The position numbers were made by a program, and so were the translations under genes. From assembly GCA_963969595.1 (NCBI GenBank), contig OZ018409.1, positions 3,164,501-3,228,500 of the forward strand: a stretch of 64,000 nt of DNA, written 5' to 3'. Origin of the DNA: Neckera pumila (lineage: Eukaryota; Streptophyta; Bryopsida; Hypnales; Neckeraceae). This document shows positions 47,515 through 59,068 of this stretch, one piece after another (position 1 is the first letter of the stretch; each line of letters begins with the position of its first letter). Below the pieces are notes generated by a model. That model made no database searches. It saw nothing but the letters and a program-made list of their open reading frames with translations, and was not told the origin of the DNA.

Positions 47515-48060
47515 CCACTGTACAGAGTCCACCTGACAGTCTTCTCTGGAACACTTCAGTACCTGTGAGCAAATTTACATGAACGAACCTTTTACTGCTA
47601 TCTGATCACTGAGTGGTAGTAATGTTTGGCGATTAAATATCTTTCAGTTTCCTTCACCATCAGATGCCGTGATGCTAGTTCTAGGGGTGAAGGACTTCAC
47701 TGATGATATACGGCCTCCATGCTAGTTTTTTTCTTGTGAATTTGGCTTTTGTACATTTCGTTTTGCATGAAGTATCAAAGCTCCAGTTTTCCAAATTGTT
47801 CGACCTACCTTTTATGATACAGTTCAGGCAAACGACTTTGGTTACACTTGTTCTCATCACGTGGAAATTCATAGTTTATTCATACGATGTCCAAAAAATG
47901 CATTTTGAGGGAACCTGGAATCCCCTTCGATTCTCAACAAGACCCAGCAAAAAATTGTCCCAACAAGACAATAGGCTTATGTAAAATAGCGACAACTAAA
48001 CTGCTTTTCAAGTCCTCAGCCACTCCTGATTTGCCCCTTCAAGTTCTTTGTACTGTACAG
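47515..48060. other. Capping protein 3' flank
   Basis: No further exon recognised; short ORFs are without domains. Confidence 0.45.
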
Positions 48061-48668
48061 TACAGTTGGCTACACTATCCTTGCGAATTTTTCAGTCAGT
48101 TTTTACTAGAAAGTTCATCAACTTCAGGAAGCTCTAGCATGCTCAAAAATGATCCGATTTTGAAACCGCAAGTTCCTTTGGAATTGCATTGAAGTACACT
48201 TCAACTTCATAACAAGTGGAAAATGAATAATTTTAAACAATATTGTTTAAAATTTGGATGTCTTAATACACTTTGTACCATTTCATAGAGAACCTTTAGA
48301 AGACAATCAAAGTTTTTTTATGAAGAACAAACAAGAAATCATGCAAGCAATTCAAGCGGTATGAGATCAAGTATCTCTAAAGTAATTGTGAAGGATCATT
48401 TCTAATATGGATCACTAAATACTAGTTGTAAATTTCACAAATGGTTGCAACACTAGATAACAGATAGTGTATAGAAAACATCAAACTTTTTGTATGGTTT
48501 TCAATTACATATGTGTGTTTGCAATGATGATAAAGTAGACTTGAGTGTGATTCCAATATAATTTACGATTCAAAATTTTGTTCATTTTTGAGCATACACT
48601 GGCTTTTTGAAGTTCACCAAATCTCAACAGGGTGCAAAAATTTGTAAGAATAGTGTAGCCAACTGTAG
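48061..48668. mobile_element. 608-bp element with long imperfect inverted termini
   Basis: The left end TACAGTTGGCTACACTATCC matches the reverse complement of the right end TACAGTTGGCTACACTATTC. Homology resumes further in (ATGCTCAAAAATGA about 75-95 bp from each end), so the arms are about 95 bp. The interior is AT-rich and non-coding. No convincing target duplication. Confidence 0.65.
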
Positions 48669-50046
48669 CTTGGTATTATAGTGGATATCAAGTTGTGGTG
48701 CTCTCACTTGTGCTCCAAGACCAACTTTCTATTAGTGGTATGAGCTAGAGTTTGTTGTATCAAGCTAGGGGTGACGTAGATTGCATATATGGATGGTCCA
48801 TAAGGACCTCAGACTTTCTTTTGACACAAAAAAAGCAAAAATTGCCATTCTATTGCAAAAAGTAAATTTTTTTAAATTATTTTATTTTATTTTTTGCATA
48901 TTTAATACTAAGATCTTGCACTTATTTATTATAAAAATGTGTTGAAGAAATTTCAAAATCTGTAATTATTTAGATTGCAAGATATTTGCATTTTAAATGT
49001 AAAATAACATTTTTTCTTATACCTTATCTAACTAGATAATAAGGTTTTGAATCTAATCAACTTTAATTTATTTCAATTCAAATTTTGAAATTAACTTTTT
49101 TGTGTAGAAGAATTTAATTGTACATTCATGTAACATTTTCCTAAAACAGCTACTTGATTTTCATTCTTTAATCCTTCAAGCCAGCTTAACAACTTCTTAA
49201 CAATAGAGTTTGTCAATGGGTCCTTCCACTTTGATATTTTTTTGGACATGGATTTGATTGAGATTTTTAATTTAAAGGGTACAAATATAAAGTCTACTTG
49301 GTCTTGTATCCACGGAATTAATCTAGAAATATTGATTGTCAGATTTTTAGATTGTAACAATTTTGAATGATCAACTTATAGGCAAAAAACGCAATCTTTG
49401 GGGAAGAAAATTACAAAAAGATTAATAATGTTAGTTTATTTCATCTATTAAATTGGATTGGAATCTAAAGCATATATAATATTGTTTTAATGAAAAAATG
49501 AAAAACAACAACTTTCAAACTAAGTTGAGTAAAAAGTCAGAATTGACCAAATGGAATCCTATATATATATAAACAATTCCTTTCACTTAGACCCTACTCA
49601 AAATTTATGCCCATTCCCTCTTTATAAAAGACTACATTTCCTAAATAAAATTTTCAATACTCTTCACACTGAATTTTTTTGAAAATCCAAAAAAGCAAAG
49701 TGTATGACAAGTTGTTATTCTACAAGACCCTGCTTTACAAAACATTGAGATTTGATTCACCCTACCTAGAGTTTGCCATTAAGAATTTGAAGAAGACACA
49801 ATCTATCATCTTAGGCATTGGAGGAATTAAGAAATTATTAAATAGAAGTGGATACAACTAAAGAGAGAAGGAAATAATCAATCATTGAGATAGACATACC
49901 CTTCTTCGACACCTATTGCTTCTTTGGAAACAACTAAACTAGTGGTGTTCAAAGTTGGCCCAGTGACCTAATTTCAACAAATTCTTTTCTATTAAGTCAA
50001 TACCAATTTCCTCACAAAAGTTAAATAACAAATGGTAGATGAAAAG
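48669..50046. other. AT-rich intergenic DNA
   Basis: No gene recognised; the 89-residue reverse ORF at 49091-49360 has no motif. Confidence 0.4.
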
Positions 50047-50407
50047 CACTAGAGAAAATTTCAGGTCTCCAAAGGGCTGCTCTACACCCCTCCGAAGGAC
50101 CCTGGAATAGTATTTTTTGGGGCTAAGAAATTATTTTTTGCCCTATTTCCGCTCAGTAGTTTCTGCTATGATAGTGGCGCAGGAATCCAAATTTGCGAGT
50201 AAAAAATTTATAATAAATAAAATAAAAAATAAAAATAAATCTTAAAATTTTTTTTTTTTTAAAAGTATAAAAGCTGACTATTTTGGCGAGCAATCAACCA
50301 AGCTGACTGCTCACCAGCAGCCATTTCAAGATTGCAGGCTAGGCTTGAAATAGCTTAGCCATATCAATCTAGAGCAGCCCTCCGGAGGGCTGCTTTTTTT
50401 TCTAATG
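50047..50407. mobile_element. CACTAG/CATTAG-ended element with 3' hairpin, 361 bp
   Basis: The left end CACTAGAGAAAATTTCAGGT with AAGGGCTGCTC mirrors the right end, whose reverse complement is CATTAGAAAAAAAAGCAGCC then CTCCGGAGGGCTGCTC. The right end also folds on itself as AGCAGCCCTCC/GGAGGGCTGCT. The interior is AT-rich with GGCGCAGGAATCC and GACTGCTCACCAGCAG boxes shared with the 57927 copy. Confidence 0.65.
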
Positions 50408-51290
50408 GTCTTTTAAAGCAATCAAAGGAAGTTAAAGCATTTTCATTTCAAGGATGTCTAATTAAAGGTAGTCTTAAATCAATAGTAGGATTTCCCATAA
50501 AAATTTGTAATGTATTCATACATGCAGTTTTTTAGAAATTCTCAAATCAAATGCTTTTATTCCACTTTCATTTGCTAGTATTGGTGTAATTTTTTTCCCC
50601 CCAGTTTGTATTTAAAGATGAAAGGTCTCAAAAAATTATTTATTGATACCTTAATGGATCTAAGATGGAATTGAAACACACTAATTTTGAGAATGAGATT
50701 GCTCTAGCAAGCAAACTAAACTATTTGAAAATTAAAAAGTTGTGATAATTGAATTCATAAACAAATCCAATAAATCAGAATTTTCAAAAGATGCTCTAAT
50801 TGCCTACAAAACAAGATGCTCCAATCCCAATGGAATGAACCGTATCTCCCTATGTAAACTAAAATGTTTTCTTTAAGAAAAATAATAGACTAATTAATTT
50901 TGAGTTTTTGTAAATTTTTTTATTATCCAAAGAAGAGAATTTTGAACCAGTAGGTGTATATTCTCTATTTCTATTCTAATAAAGAAACACGAGGGTGGGG
51001 GTGGGGTGGGAAGGGGGGTCATTCTATGTGGACCTTTGGATATTATGTGTGGCCAGTTTTTTTTTTTAGGGGGGTATTTAGATATCCCGGGCCAATTAAA
51101 TGGTCCCTATTATTACCTAATTTTGGAATTTCTTAGTATTTTAGGTCCCCATACCATTACTTTGAATTTTCAAGGAAGGGCATTTTTTAATACCCTAACT
51201 TCATTGTAAAGAAAAAAAGTAAAGTGAAAAAGGCAAATACGAAGATTAAAGACAAAAACAAATGACACGAAATAAATTTGAAAGCCTAGA
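50408..51290. other. AT-rich intergenic DNA
   Basis: A G-rich patch at 50990-51018 and short frames; no gene recognised. Confidence 0.4.
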
Positions 51291-51335
51291 AATCAAAACT
51301 ATCTAAAGCTACCAAAAAAATGGGAAGGAAAAAAG

Positions 51336-51790
51336 TCACAAATTACCTTTAGGCCTCCAAAATAGGAAGGACAAAAAATTGTAAACTACCTTGAGCCAAA
51401 AGAAATGGGAAGGGGAAAAATTGTAAACTACCCTAAGTCCAAAAAAATGGAAAGGGAAAATAACCTTAAACTACCTTGAGCCCAAAAAAATGCGAAGGAA
51501 AAAATTGTAAACTACCTTGAGCCTAAGAAAATGAGAAGGAAACAAAAACTTAAACTACCTTGAGCCCAAAAAATTGGGAAGGGAAAAAACACCTTAAACT
51601 ACTTTGAGCCCCCTCAAATGGGAAGGTAATAAAATTAAAAACTACCTCAAGTTGAAAAATTCAGGGAAGGAGAATAAAGCTTATCCTACCTTGAGCCAAA
51701 AAAATTTGGTAAGGAAAAACAACCCAAAACTGCTTACATCTGGCAAAAATGTGAAGTAAAGGAACAATTTGAAATTGCTTTCAGCTGGAA
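51336..51790. repeat. Degenerate minisatellite, ~42-45-bp unit, about 11 copies
   Basis: Units of the type AAACTACCTTGAGCC, then A-run, ATGGGAAGG, A-run recur. Clear unit starts lie near 51381, 51423, 51466, 51507 and 51550; flanking units (about 51336, 51592, 51637, 51680, 51727 and 51771) are more diverged. Purine-rich on this strand and non-coding. Confidence 0.8.
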
Positions 51791-52083
51791 AAAAAATGGA
51801 TTTAGGGTCAGACTTCACAAATTTTGTACAATACATCACATACTATAATTCAAGAATGATAAGATATGTTTCAGACACACCTGCACTTTGTGAATAAAAA
51901 CATTTGAAGTCACAAAACCAAAACAACTCCTTCTTGTCAAGCATGGATGACATAGAAGTCTCAAAATGACAATGTTAAGCAAGAAAAAATGGTTGAAATA
52001 CAAACAAGGTTATGAATGAGAAAAGGCTAGCAAGAGTAGAACACAACAATCCCAAGACGTGCGCATTGTTGAAACACATCACG

Positions 52084-52828
52084 TTAACCCCTAAGGACCC
52101 AAGCAACCATTTTTTGGTGACTGCCCCTGTTTTTTGAGCTTCTTGTTCTCAGATTTTTAATCTATTGAAAATAAAATTTACATCTACAAAATAGACTACA
52201 ATACAAATCCATAGGCGGTAGTTTCATCATATTCCAAGTTAAACTCCACCTTGGAAAAAATTTCAAAGTTATGTGGTGAAGTGTAGTTTATAGTTCGATT
52301 TTTTGTGTTCAATTTGGGCATGGACTAAAAAGTCAGCCCACCAATATGCTTCTTGCCCACCTCATAAAGGGCAGATCCAAGGAGTGCAAGGAAAAGACAA
52401 GTGTCCCAGTCTTTTTTCTCTTGCAAACACTATTCAAATTTCAGTGACCACCGTGCATTGCAAACTTGACCATGAATTGCAAAATTCTTGGAATGTTATG
52501 AAATTTTTTCATGTATATTTTCAACTCTTTTATCTTTCACTGAGCACCAAAAAAGCATCATTCAAAATATTCTCACAAAGATATGCTCCTTCAAAGTGCA
52601 CTGCCCCGTATTTCCACTGACCCAAGAAAAACTTCAAAATTAAATATCTCCTAGATTGTGCGGTCAAATAATCTGAAGTTTTTTGAGGTGCTCAATTTCA
52701 ATATTAATTCAAGATCCTATGTTTACATTCTATCCAATCTTAAGAAAAAATGAGCAAAAATTGCTAAAGTTGTTAGGAGTTTGGGCCCATTTTGAAAGAA
52801 TACCCTCCCTTAGGTCATTAGAGGTTAA
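52084..52828. mobile_element. M2-family element, shorter copy (745 bp)
   Basis: The ends TTAACCCCTAAGGACCCAAG and (reverse complement) TTAACCTCTAATGACCTAAG match the family. The right part contains the family box AAATATCTCCTAGATTGTGCGG and a GATCCTATG box. The left AAAAGTTATG segment is missing, which explains the reduced length. Confidence 0.6.
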
Positions 52829-54275
52829 TGAATTTGTCCATCCATGTGGGTTGTTGAATAGTTCTATAAATTGAACCTAGTGACAATAAACTTCTAAGAT
52901 CCATATTTAGGACCCTATCTTAGAAAAAAATTTATTAAATATGAGGTACTATTCCCCAAGGTATCTTACTTATAGTTGAGTGCACATGATTTAGTACACC
53001 GTATATTATCTCTAAGTTATTTCTAATTTTTTGACAATGTGAATTAAAACCTCCCTATATTATGCCGCACGTTGTTTGCTAAGTCTTTCTAAGTGACCCC
53101 CCCGTGTAAAGAAAATCATCCATCTTGACATCCATTGGACACATTATCTTCTCAATGTCATTTTATGGTTAAGATGGTGCGTGTTTCTAAGGTATGTGCA
53201 CCCGAAAGACACCTATCACCAATTGTCCAAAATTTCAAGCTTCAAATCTTGAATAGATGAGTATAGGTGTTGGAGTTAGAAGTGTCTCTTTTAGGTGCTC
53301 ATACCTCATATTGTTGAAGAACAAGGTCCAAAGGTCACCTATATAGTGAATGGAACATTTCCTTTGCAGTGATGGTGAATGAAAACTTACATTAATTAAA
53401 AATTAAAATACAAAAATTAAAATTAACACTTGTAATGTAGGAACAAGAAAAGATTGGGCCTATGAGATGTTTGTTGAACATCAAGTAAGGTAGCAATATC
53501 CATAACCATTAATTTAAAGATTTTGGACATGATGTATATTGATACACCTCCAATAAATTATTTGACCCTACTAGCAAGAGAAAAATAAGTCCTATACACT
53601 TTCAAATGTATTATTTGGAAAGTGTGAGTATAAATTGTGAATTTTTAAAGAGAAAATTGTAAATGCAACTAATATCAACATTAGGGTCCCATATTTAGAT
53701 CTTTGTAATCACATCTATTTACTTTCTAAGGTTTTCTAAGACTTTAGATGAGACGATTATGAGTATAATGACGGTGGTGGGTATTGCTACCTTAAAAATA
53801 CTTCAAATGGACTAATAAAAGGCTCTCATTAAGAATAGGCAAAAAATCCCAGCAGACTTAAGAAGCCAACATTTGAAACCAAGTTGTTTGTTGAATAAAA
53901 ATCAATTAACAAAATGAAGGATAAAGGAGATCATCCATTTTTGACTGGCATCCCATTTGTGCAGCTTAGACTACTCAATTTTTGTTCAAGTCACATGTAG
54001 GTGACACCTTACGTACATCATGACTAGCAACAATAATAGAAATGTACAAGAGGTGTACATTGAAAGCATACATTGATTACAAAATGTACATTGAGATCAC
54101 TTACATCAATTTTGTAGCCATTCTATGATTAAAAAGTGGTTTGCCTGCATCTCGAGAATGGAAAAATTGAATCTTCACAAAAAAATATAGGATCCTATTC
54201 ATCTGTGTTTTTCTAGGTAGGCAAAATTTTTTCTTAACCTACCCATATTGCATGAAAGCCAAATTGCCAAATTGC
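52829..54275. other. AT-rich intergenic DNA
   Basis: No gene or clear repeat recognised. Confidence 0.4.
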
Positions 54276-55205
54276 TTAACTCCTAAAGGACCATTGTCCC
54301 TTCGAGGGACAAATGCATTTTTGGGCAGGTACATACGGGCTGAAATTTTCTTCTGATTTTTTGAAACTTTTTTTTAAGGTAGAAAATCTGATTAGCTTCA
54401 TGGAAATATAATTTTTTTCACAATTGGTGCTCGGGAACAAAAGTTATGACCAAATAAACTCAAAAAAGGGACGGCGGGCAGCAAAAAAAATTTGCAATTT
54501 TTATTTTTATTTTTTTTAAGTATTCTTTTTCTCATAGATTATATTTTTGTCTATCTAGAAAGCTTTTATTCATTTCATTTGGATTTTGTATGAGAAAGTT
54601 ATGGACATTCTTGTTTTTCGGGCAGTTAGAGCATCTTTTTGAAAAAAATAACTTGTAGATTCATTTCTGAATGCAATTTTTCAAATTTTTCAAAATAATT
54701 TTTTTTTCATGGTTTAGTTTACTTGCTAGAACAATTTCACCATTGAAATTAGTGCATTTTAATCCCACCTAAAATATATAGATTTTTTAGATTTTCCTTC
54801 TATCTTGTACCTACTTCTACTTAACAATTTTTTTAATAATGAAGATTAAGTTTTTTTGAACTTTCTTTTTTGGGCTAGATTCTCAACTCAATTATCCAAT
54901 ATAAACATTAAAAGCTCTAAACTCTGTAGTGCAAAAAAATAAACTTAAAAATGTTCAAAGTCAAAAAATCTAGTCCCACAATGTGTTGAAAAACTTGTTT
55001 TTTTCACTTTAAACACAAATATCTTGCAATCTGTGCGGTCAAATATTCTAAATTTTTTTCCACACACTCTCATACTAGTTAGGTGTAAGATACTATGGTT
55101 AGATGTGGAAAAAAACATTTTTCAGTTTTTTTTATTTTTTGCTATAGAAATGGCAGTTTTGAGTGTTTTTTGGCAGAAAAAGGGCCTCAGTCCTTTAGAG
55201 GTTAA
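54276..55205. mobile_element. M2-family element, 930-bp copy
   Basis: The ends TTAACTCCTAAAGGACCATT and (reverse complement) TTAACCTCTAAAGGACTGAG are well matched. It is the best-preserved copy here: GTCCCTTCGAGGGACAAATG near the left, GGGAACAAAAGTTATGACC, TATCTTGCAATCTGTGCGG, AAATGGCAGTTTTGAG near the right. No coding frame. Confidence 0.7.
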
Positions 55206-55559
55206 GTGGTTGAAAATGGGTGATTTCTCTTCTAAGAGCTAACAATATTATTGTATATAAGCAAAATTTCTCTAAAGGAATATAGCCCAGGTTGCTTGTC
55301 AATATTACAATAGAGAGGTTTATTGATTTAGAGAGGGTTTGTTCATTCAAGAATTTGCAGGCTTTGCATAAATGACCTTATCAAGACAACACCTTCCTTG
55401 TTGTGCAAATACACAGACACGACAATGTGATACCGCTTATTATTATCTCAAAGTTGGAGCCACTAGGCATTATTATTTTAGAGAGGTTTACTGGCTTACA
55501 GAGTATTGATTTTGAGAGGTTCAACTTGTATTAGCATTTGCAAAAGATCTATGGTAGAG

Positions 55560-55793
55560 AAGTGTGTTAGAACCAAACTTAATTGTCAATGTCTAAAAAA
55601 AGATTCTAAAAATAAATACCATTATTTCTTATATTATTTTTTGAACTTTTTGTACTTTAAAATATCTGTCAAATTACATTTGCTTCCAAATTAATTAAAT
55701 TATTCATTAGGGAATGTCGACCCTGGGGATGTCAACCATGACCACTAATAGCACTTCTAGATATACACCTTAATATAGTAGAATTTGCATAAG
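55560..55793 (+). repeat. Left arm of 234-bp inverted repeat
   Basis: Starts AAGTGTGTTAGAACC and ends GAATTTGCATAAG. It is mirrored, with few differences, by 56066-56300 on the other strand. Shared internal boxes include AAAAAGATTCTAAAAATAAA, AATACCATTATTTCTTA and GGGGATGTCAACC. Confidence 0.85.
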
Positions 55794-56065
55794 TCAACAA
55801 CCCTTTAAAGTGATATTATTTATTTGGTCCCGATGTCATTTGGCCTAAATACATTGAAAATGCACAAAATAAGTCAAAGAAAAAAAACAAAAATTTCATT
55901 GAACTTGGAATCTAGATGTTGCTTTGATGAAAGTAATTTCAAACTAAAAGTTCCAAGAAATTGCAGTCCATTGAAAAAATCTTGAAACCTCATTACTGCC
56001 GCAGACCCTCTCTAAAGCAATAACCACTTTAATGTAATATTCTCCTCCAGTCTTGAGGCTATTAT
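55794..56065. other. 272-bp loop of the inverted repeat
   Basis: Single-copy-looking AT-rich sequence between the two arms; no coding frame. Confidence 0.7.
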
Positions 56066-56300
56066 CTTATGCAAATTCTACTATATTAAGGTGTATATCT
56101 AGACGGGTGCTACCAATGGTCATTGTTGACATCCCCAGGGTTGACATCCCCTAATGAATAATTAATTAATTCGGAGGCAAATGTGATTTGACAGATACTT
56201 CAAAGTACAAAAAGCTCAAAATATAATGTAAGAAATAATGGTATTTATTTTTAGAATCTTTTTTTAGACATTTACAATTGGGTTTGGTTCTAACACACTT
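56066..56300 (-). repeat. Right arm of 234-bp inverted repeat
   Basis: Starts CTTATGCAAATTC and ends GGTTCTAACACACTT, the reverse complement of the left arm. Together the arms and loop span 741 bp, a foldback structure. It may be a foldback transposon or an inverted duplication. A transcript across it would form a long double-stranded RNA hairpin. Confidence 0.85.
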
Positions 56301-57382
56301 TTAACTTGTCAATATAGTCAAAGTGCAATGTTTTCTATTGCAAAGTCTTGATATAAGCATCCAAAGAAGTTTGAATTCAATAGTTTTAATGATCTTAATG
56401 TTTTCATTATGAAAAAGAGTTTGTAATGTTGCATATAGACCTAGCCTCTAAATTAAGACAGTATTATATTATATTTTGTTTTATTATGTTATCAATAATA
56501 TAATGTTATTTCCAATATCATTTGACTACATGTTCATGTTGCAGTACCTTAACGTGGTGAAATGTAGACACTAAGAGAGTACTTGGGCTTATTATAAATT
56601 GATTGTGAATCAAAACGCCTTTAAAAATTGGAAGGGTTTTTATATTTAGAAGATATAATTATGCTAAGTTATACATTTAATTTACATTGATCACAACTTT
56701 ATAAATTGGTATCCTCAATACTATTGTGCCCAATTTTGCATTTCAATGAGTGTGAGTTTCATTTTAGTATATTGTACAGTGCATAAATATATTAGTGAAG
56801 AAGACCTCTTCCATGTCTTTGGTTCCCTGTGCTTTTTTAGACATCAAAATTGGATACTTTTGGACTTTGAAGTTTTCATTTGTCCTTGAAAGACAAACAA
56901 ATATGAAAAAAATGTTTGATAGTGAAATTCAATTTTGAATATTAAAATAACCTTTTGGTTGGAATTAGAATCATTATTTACTAATAATGAATATTCACAT
57001 TTAACAATTAAATTGATTTTTAAAAAATCATCATAAATGAATTCATTTGCTAAGAAATTGATTTAAAAGACATCACGTTGAACAATTTACTTACTATATT
57101 TTGGAAAAATTTTAAAGAAAAAGAGACAAAAATATTCATTTATTACAATGGAATTTTAATGAAAGGTCCAAAAAACGAGGTGGTATATATTTCCTAATGA
57201 AAATACCTAAACATTAACTTATGTTTTAACAAATGTTATCAAATAGAAAATTCTTATAGTCATCAATAAAATAGAATTCTAGAGGTTAATAAACTGGACA
57301 AGGTTCTAAAACAATTCACTTATTCACCCAATTTACCAACCCTTAATTCACATATGATGCATACAACACAATTATAAAGTAA
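56301..57382. other. AT-rich intergenic DNA
   Basis: No gene or clear repeat recognised. Confidence 0.4.
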
Positions 57383-57383
57383 C

Positions 57384-57926
57384 TTAACTCCTAAGTCCCA
57401 TTGCTTCTCGAGAGACAAAATGGGTTTTAGATAGGTTCTATGGTCTCAATTTTTTCATGATTTTTTGAAGCTTGCTTTGAAGATTGAAAAATAAATTAGC
57501 ATTAAAGAAATAAAATACTTATTTCAATCAATGTTCAAGAGCAAAAGATATAAGAATATAAGCCCAAAACAACACTTCTCAAGCAACAATATAAAATTCA
57601 AAAATTATAGTCAAAATAAAATTTTCAAAATTTTGTTTCATATAGAATGTATTTTTGTTTTTATAAAAAAAGTTGATTCATGGTTTCATTTGGACTAGTG
57701 ATGAGAAAATTATAGACAATTTTGATTTTTGGGCAATCAAAAGTTCTTTATAATAAAATAATATGTAGGATTCATTTTTTGGGAATAATTTTTACAATTT
57801 TCAAAAATTAAAATTATTTGATAGGATTTCATTTGACAGGGAGGCTAATTTCATTGTTGAAATTATGGTATTTCAATTTCATCTTAAGCTTATAAACTAT
57901 TTAGGTTTTCCTTCAATCTCACTTAA
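57384..57926. mobile_element. M2-family element, 5' part only
   Basis: Starts TTAACTCCTAAGTCCCATTG, followed by the family order CGAGAGACAAAATGGG, a GATTTTTTGAAGCTT box, then AAGAGCAAAAGATATAAG. No right terminus was found; a CATTAG-type element begins where the homology stops. Confidence 0.5.
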
Positions 57927-58240
57927 TATTAGAGGAAATTTTAGGCCTCCAAAAGGCTGCTCCAAGGCCCTTCGAGGTACCCTGAAATTTGCTTTTTTTT
58001 GTTGAAAAACTCGTTTTTTTCCCCTATTTCCACCTTGCTGAAACTGCAGCAGCTGTGGCGCAGGAACCCAGAATTCCGAAAAAAACTTTATTAAAAAAAA
58101 AAATTAAATTAAAAAAAAAAAAAAAATGTGAAAGTTGACTGCTCCCCGCAGCAGTCAACTTGGAGTGATAGACCAAGCTTTTAATAGCTTGGTTTGTCAC
58201 TCTAGAGTAGCCCTCTGGAAGGCTCACTTTTTTTCTAATG
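57927..58240. mobile_element. TATTAG/CATTAG-ended element, 314 bp
   Basis: Left end TATTAGAGGAAATTTTAGGC with CTCCAAAAGGCTGC; right end CTCACTTTTTTTCTAATG. It shares GGCGCAGGAACCC and GACTGCTCCCCGCAGCAG with the 50047 copy. A second palindrome, AAGTTGACTGCT to AGCAGTCAACTT (about 58132-58161), and ACCAAGC/GCTTGGT lie near the right end. Confidence 0.65.
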
Positions 58241-58549
58241 ACAAACTTATTTTTGCTTGCATTTTGCAAATGTAAAATATTATTTTGGTGGTTCTTTTGG
58301 TAAATGACCATCTCTATATTATTGATACCAACGGTCAATTTTATTTAAAATTTAAATTTTTTTATTCCTAATATTTTTACAAATTTAAAAAATCAAAATA
58401 GAATTTTTTGTTGTTTTCCTACTTAGAATTTTTTTTTGTGCTTTATATTTTAGGATACAACCTTTATACATTGCCATATTTTTAGAATATCTAAATATTT
58501 TTTATTATTTCTAAAGGTCTAGAGCTAGAAAACTAAGTGAAGGTTAAAA

Positions 58550-59068
58550 GTAGTAACTCTTAATAAATCAGGTTGCCTCCTTTCTAATTTCTTGGCAATT
58601 TGAATGTTGAAATTGAAATATTTATTGTTATTGTACAAAAATGCACTGTGAATTAGTAAAGTAGATATTGTTGAAATTGAAACTTATAAATTTCTATGTG
58701 TACAAAGAAAAAATATGAATATATCACTATAAAAATATCTGTTGAATTTGATGGCTTGAAAAGTAGCTTTATTAGAATAAGGCAATCTAAATGTTTAGAC
58801 AAAATAATTTCAATATTTAGCGTAGGTTGCTAAGTTGCTTGAATAATTAGAATAAATGGATTCCAAAAAATTACTCTAAATACAAGTTACTAAAGTCTGA
58901 AAATATTTCTACAAATATTTTCAAGTGTACACATAGAGGTTCATCAATTGCAATTACAAAATATCTAATTGAAACTGAGTGCATTCTTGCATAGGATTAG
59001 AATTTATTTATATAGTATCATATGATGAAAAATTAGTGAGGGGCAACCTAATTTCACTATTTAGTGTA
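58550..59068. mobile_element. Diverged or expanded M1-family copy D
   Basis: The left end AGGTTGCCTCCTTTCTAATTTC resembles the inverted M1 interior; the right end GGGGCAACCTAATTTCACTA with TTTAGTGTAC is a good M1 terminus. The length (about 520 bp) is twice the usual, so extra DNA is probably inserted. Confidence 0.4.

Noticed and set aside
50372..50407. Helitron 3' end (hairpin followed by CTAA and T)
   Set aside because: The hairpin AGCAGCCCTCC/GGAGGGCTGCT followed by a T run and CTAAT fits superficially. But the left end mirrors the right end as an inverted repeat, which Helitrons do not have, and there is no TC start.
51336..51790. CRISPR array
   Set aside because: The repeats are degenerate and directly tandem, without unique spacers, and the genome is a plant nuclear genome.
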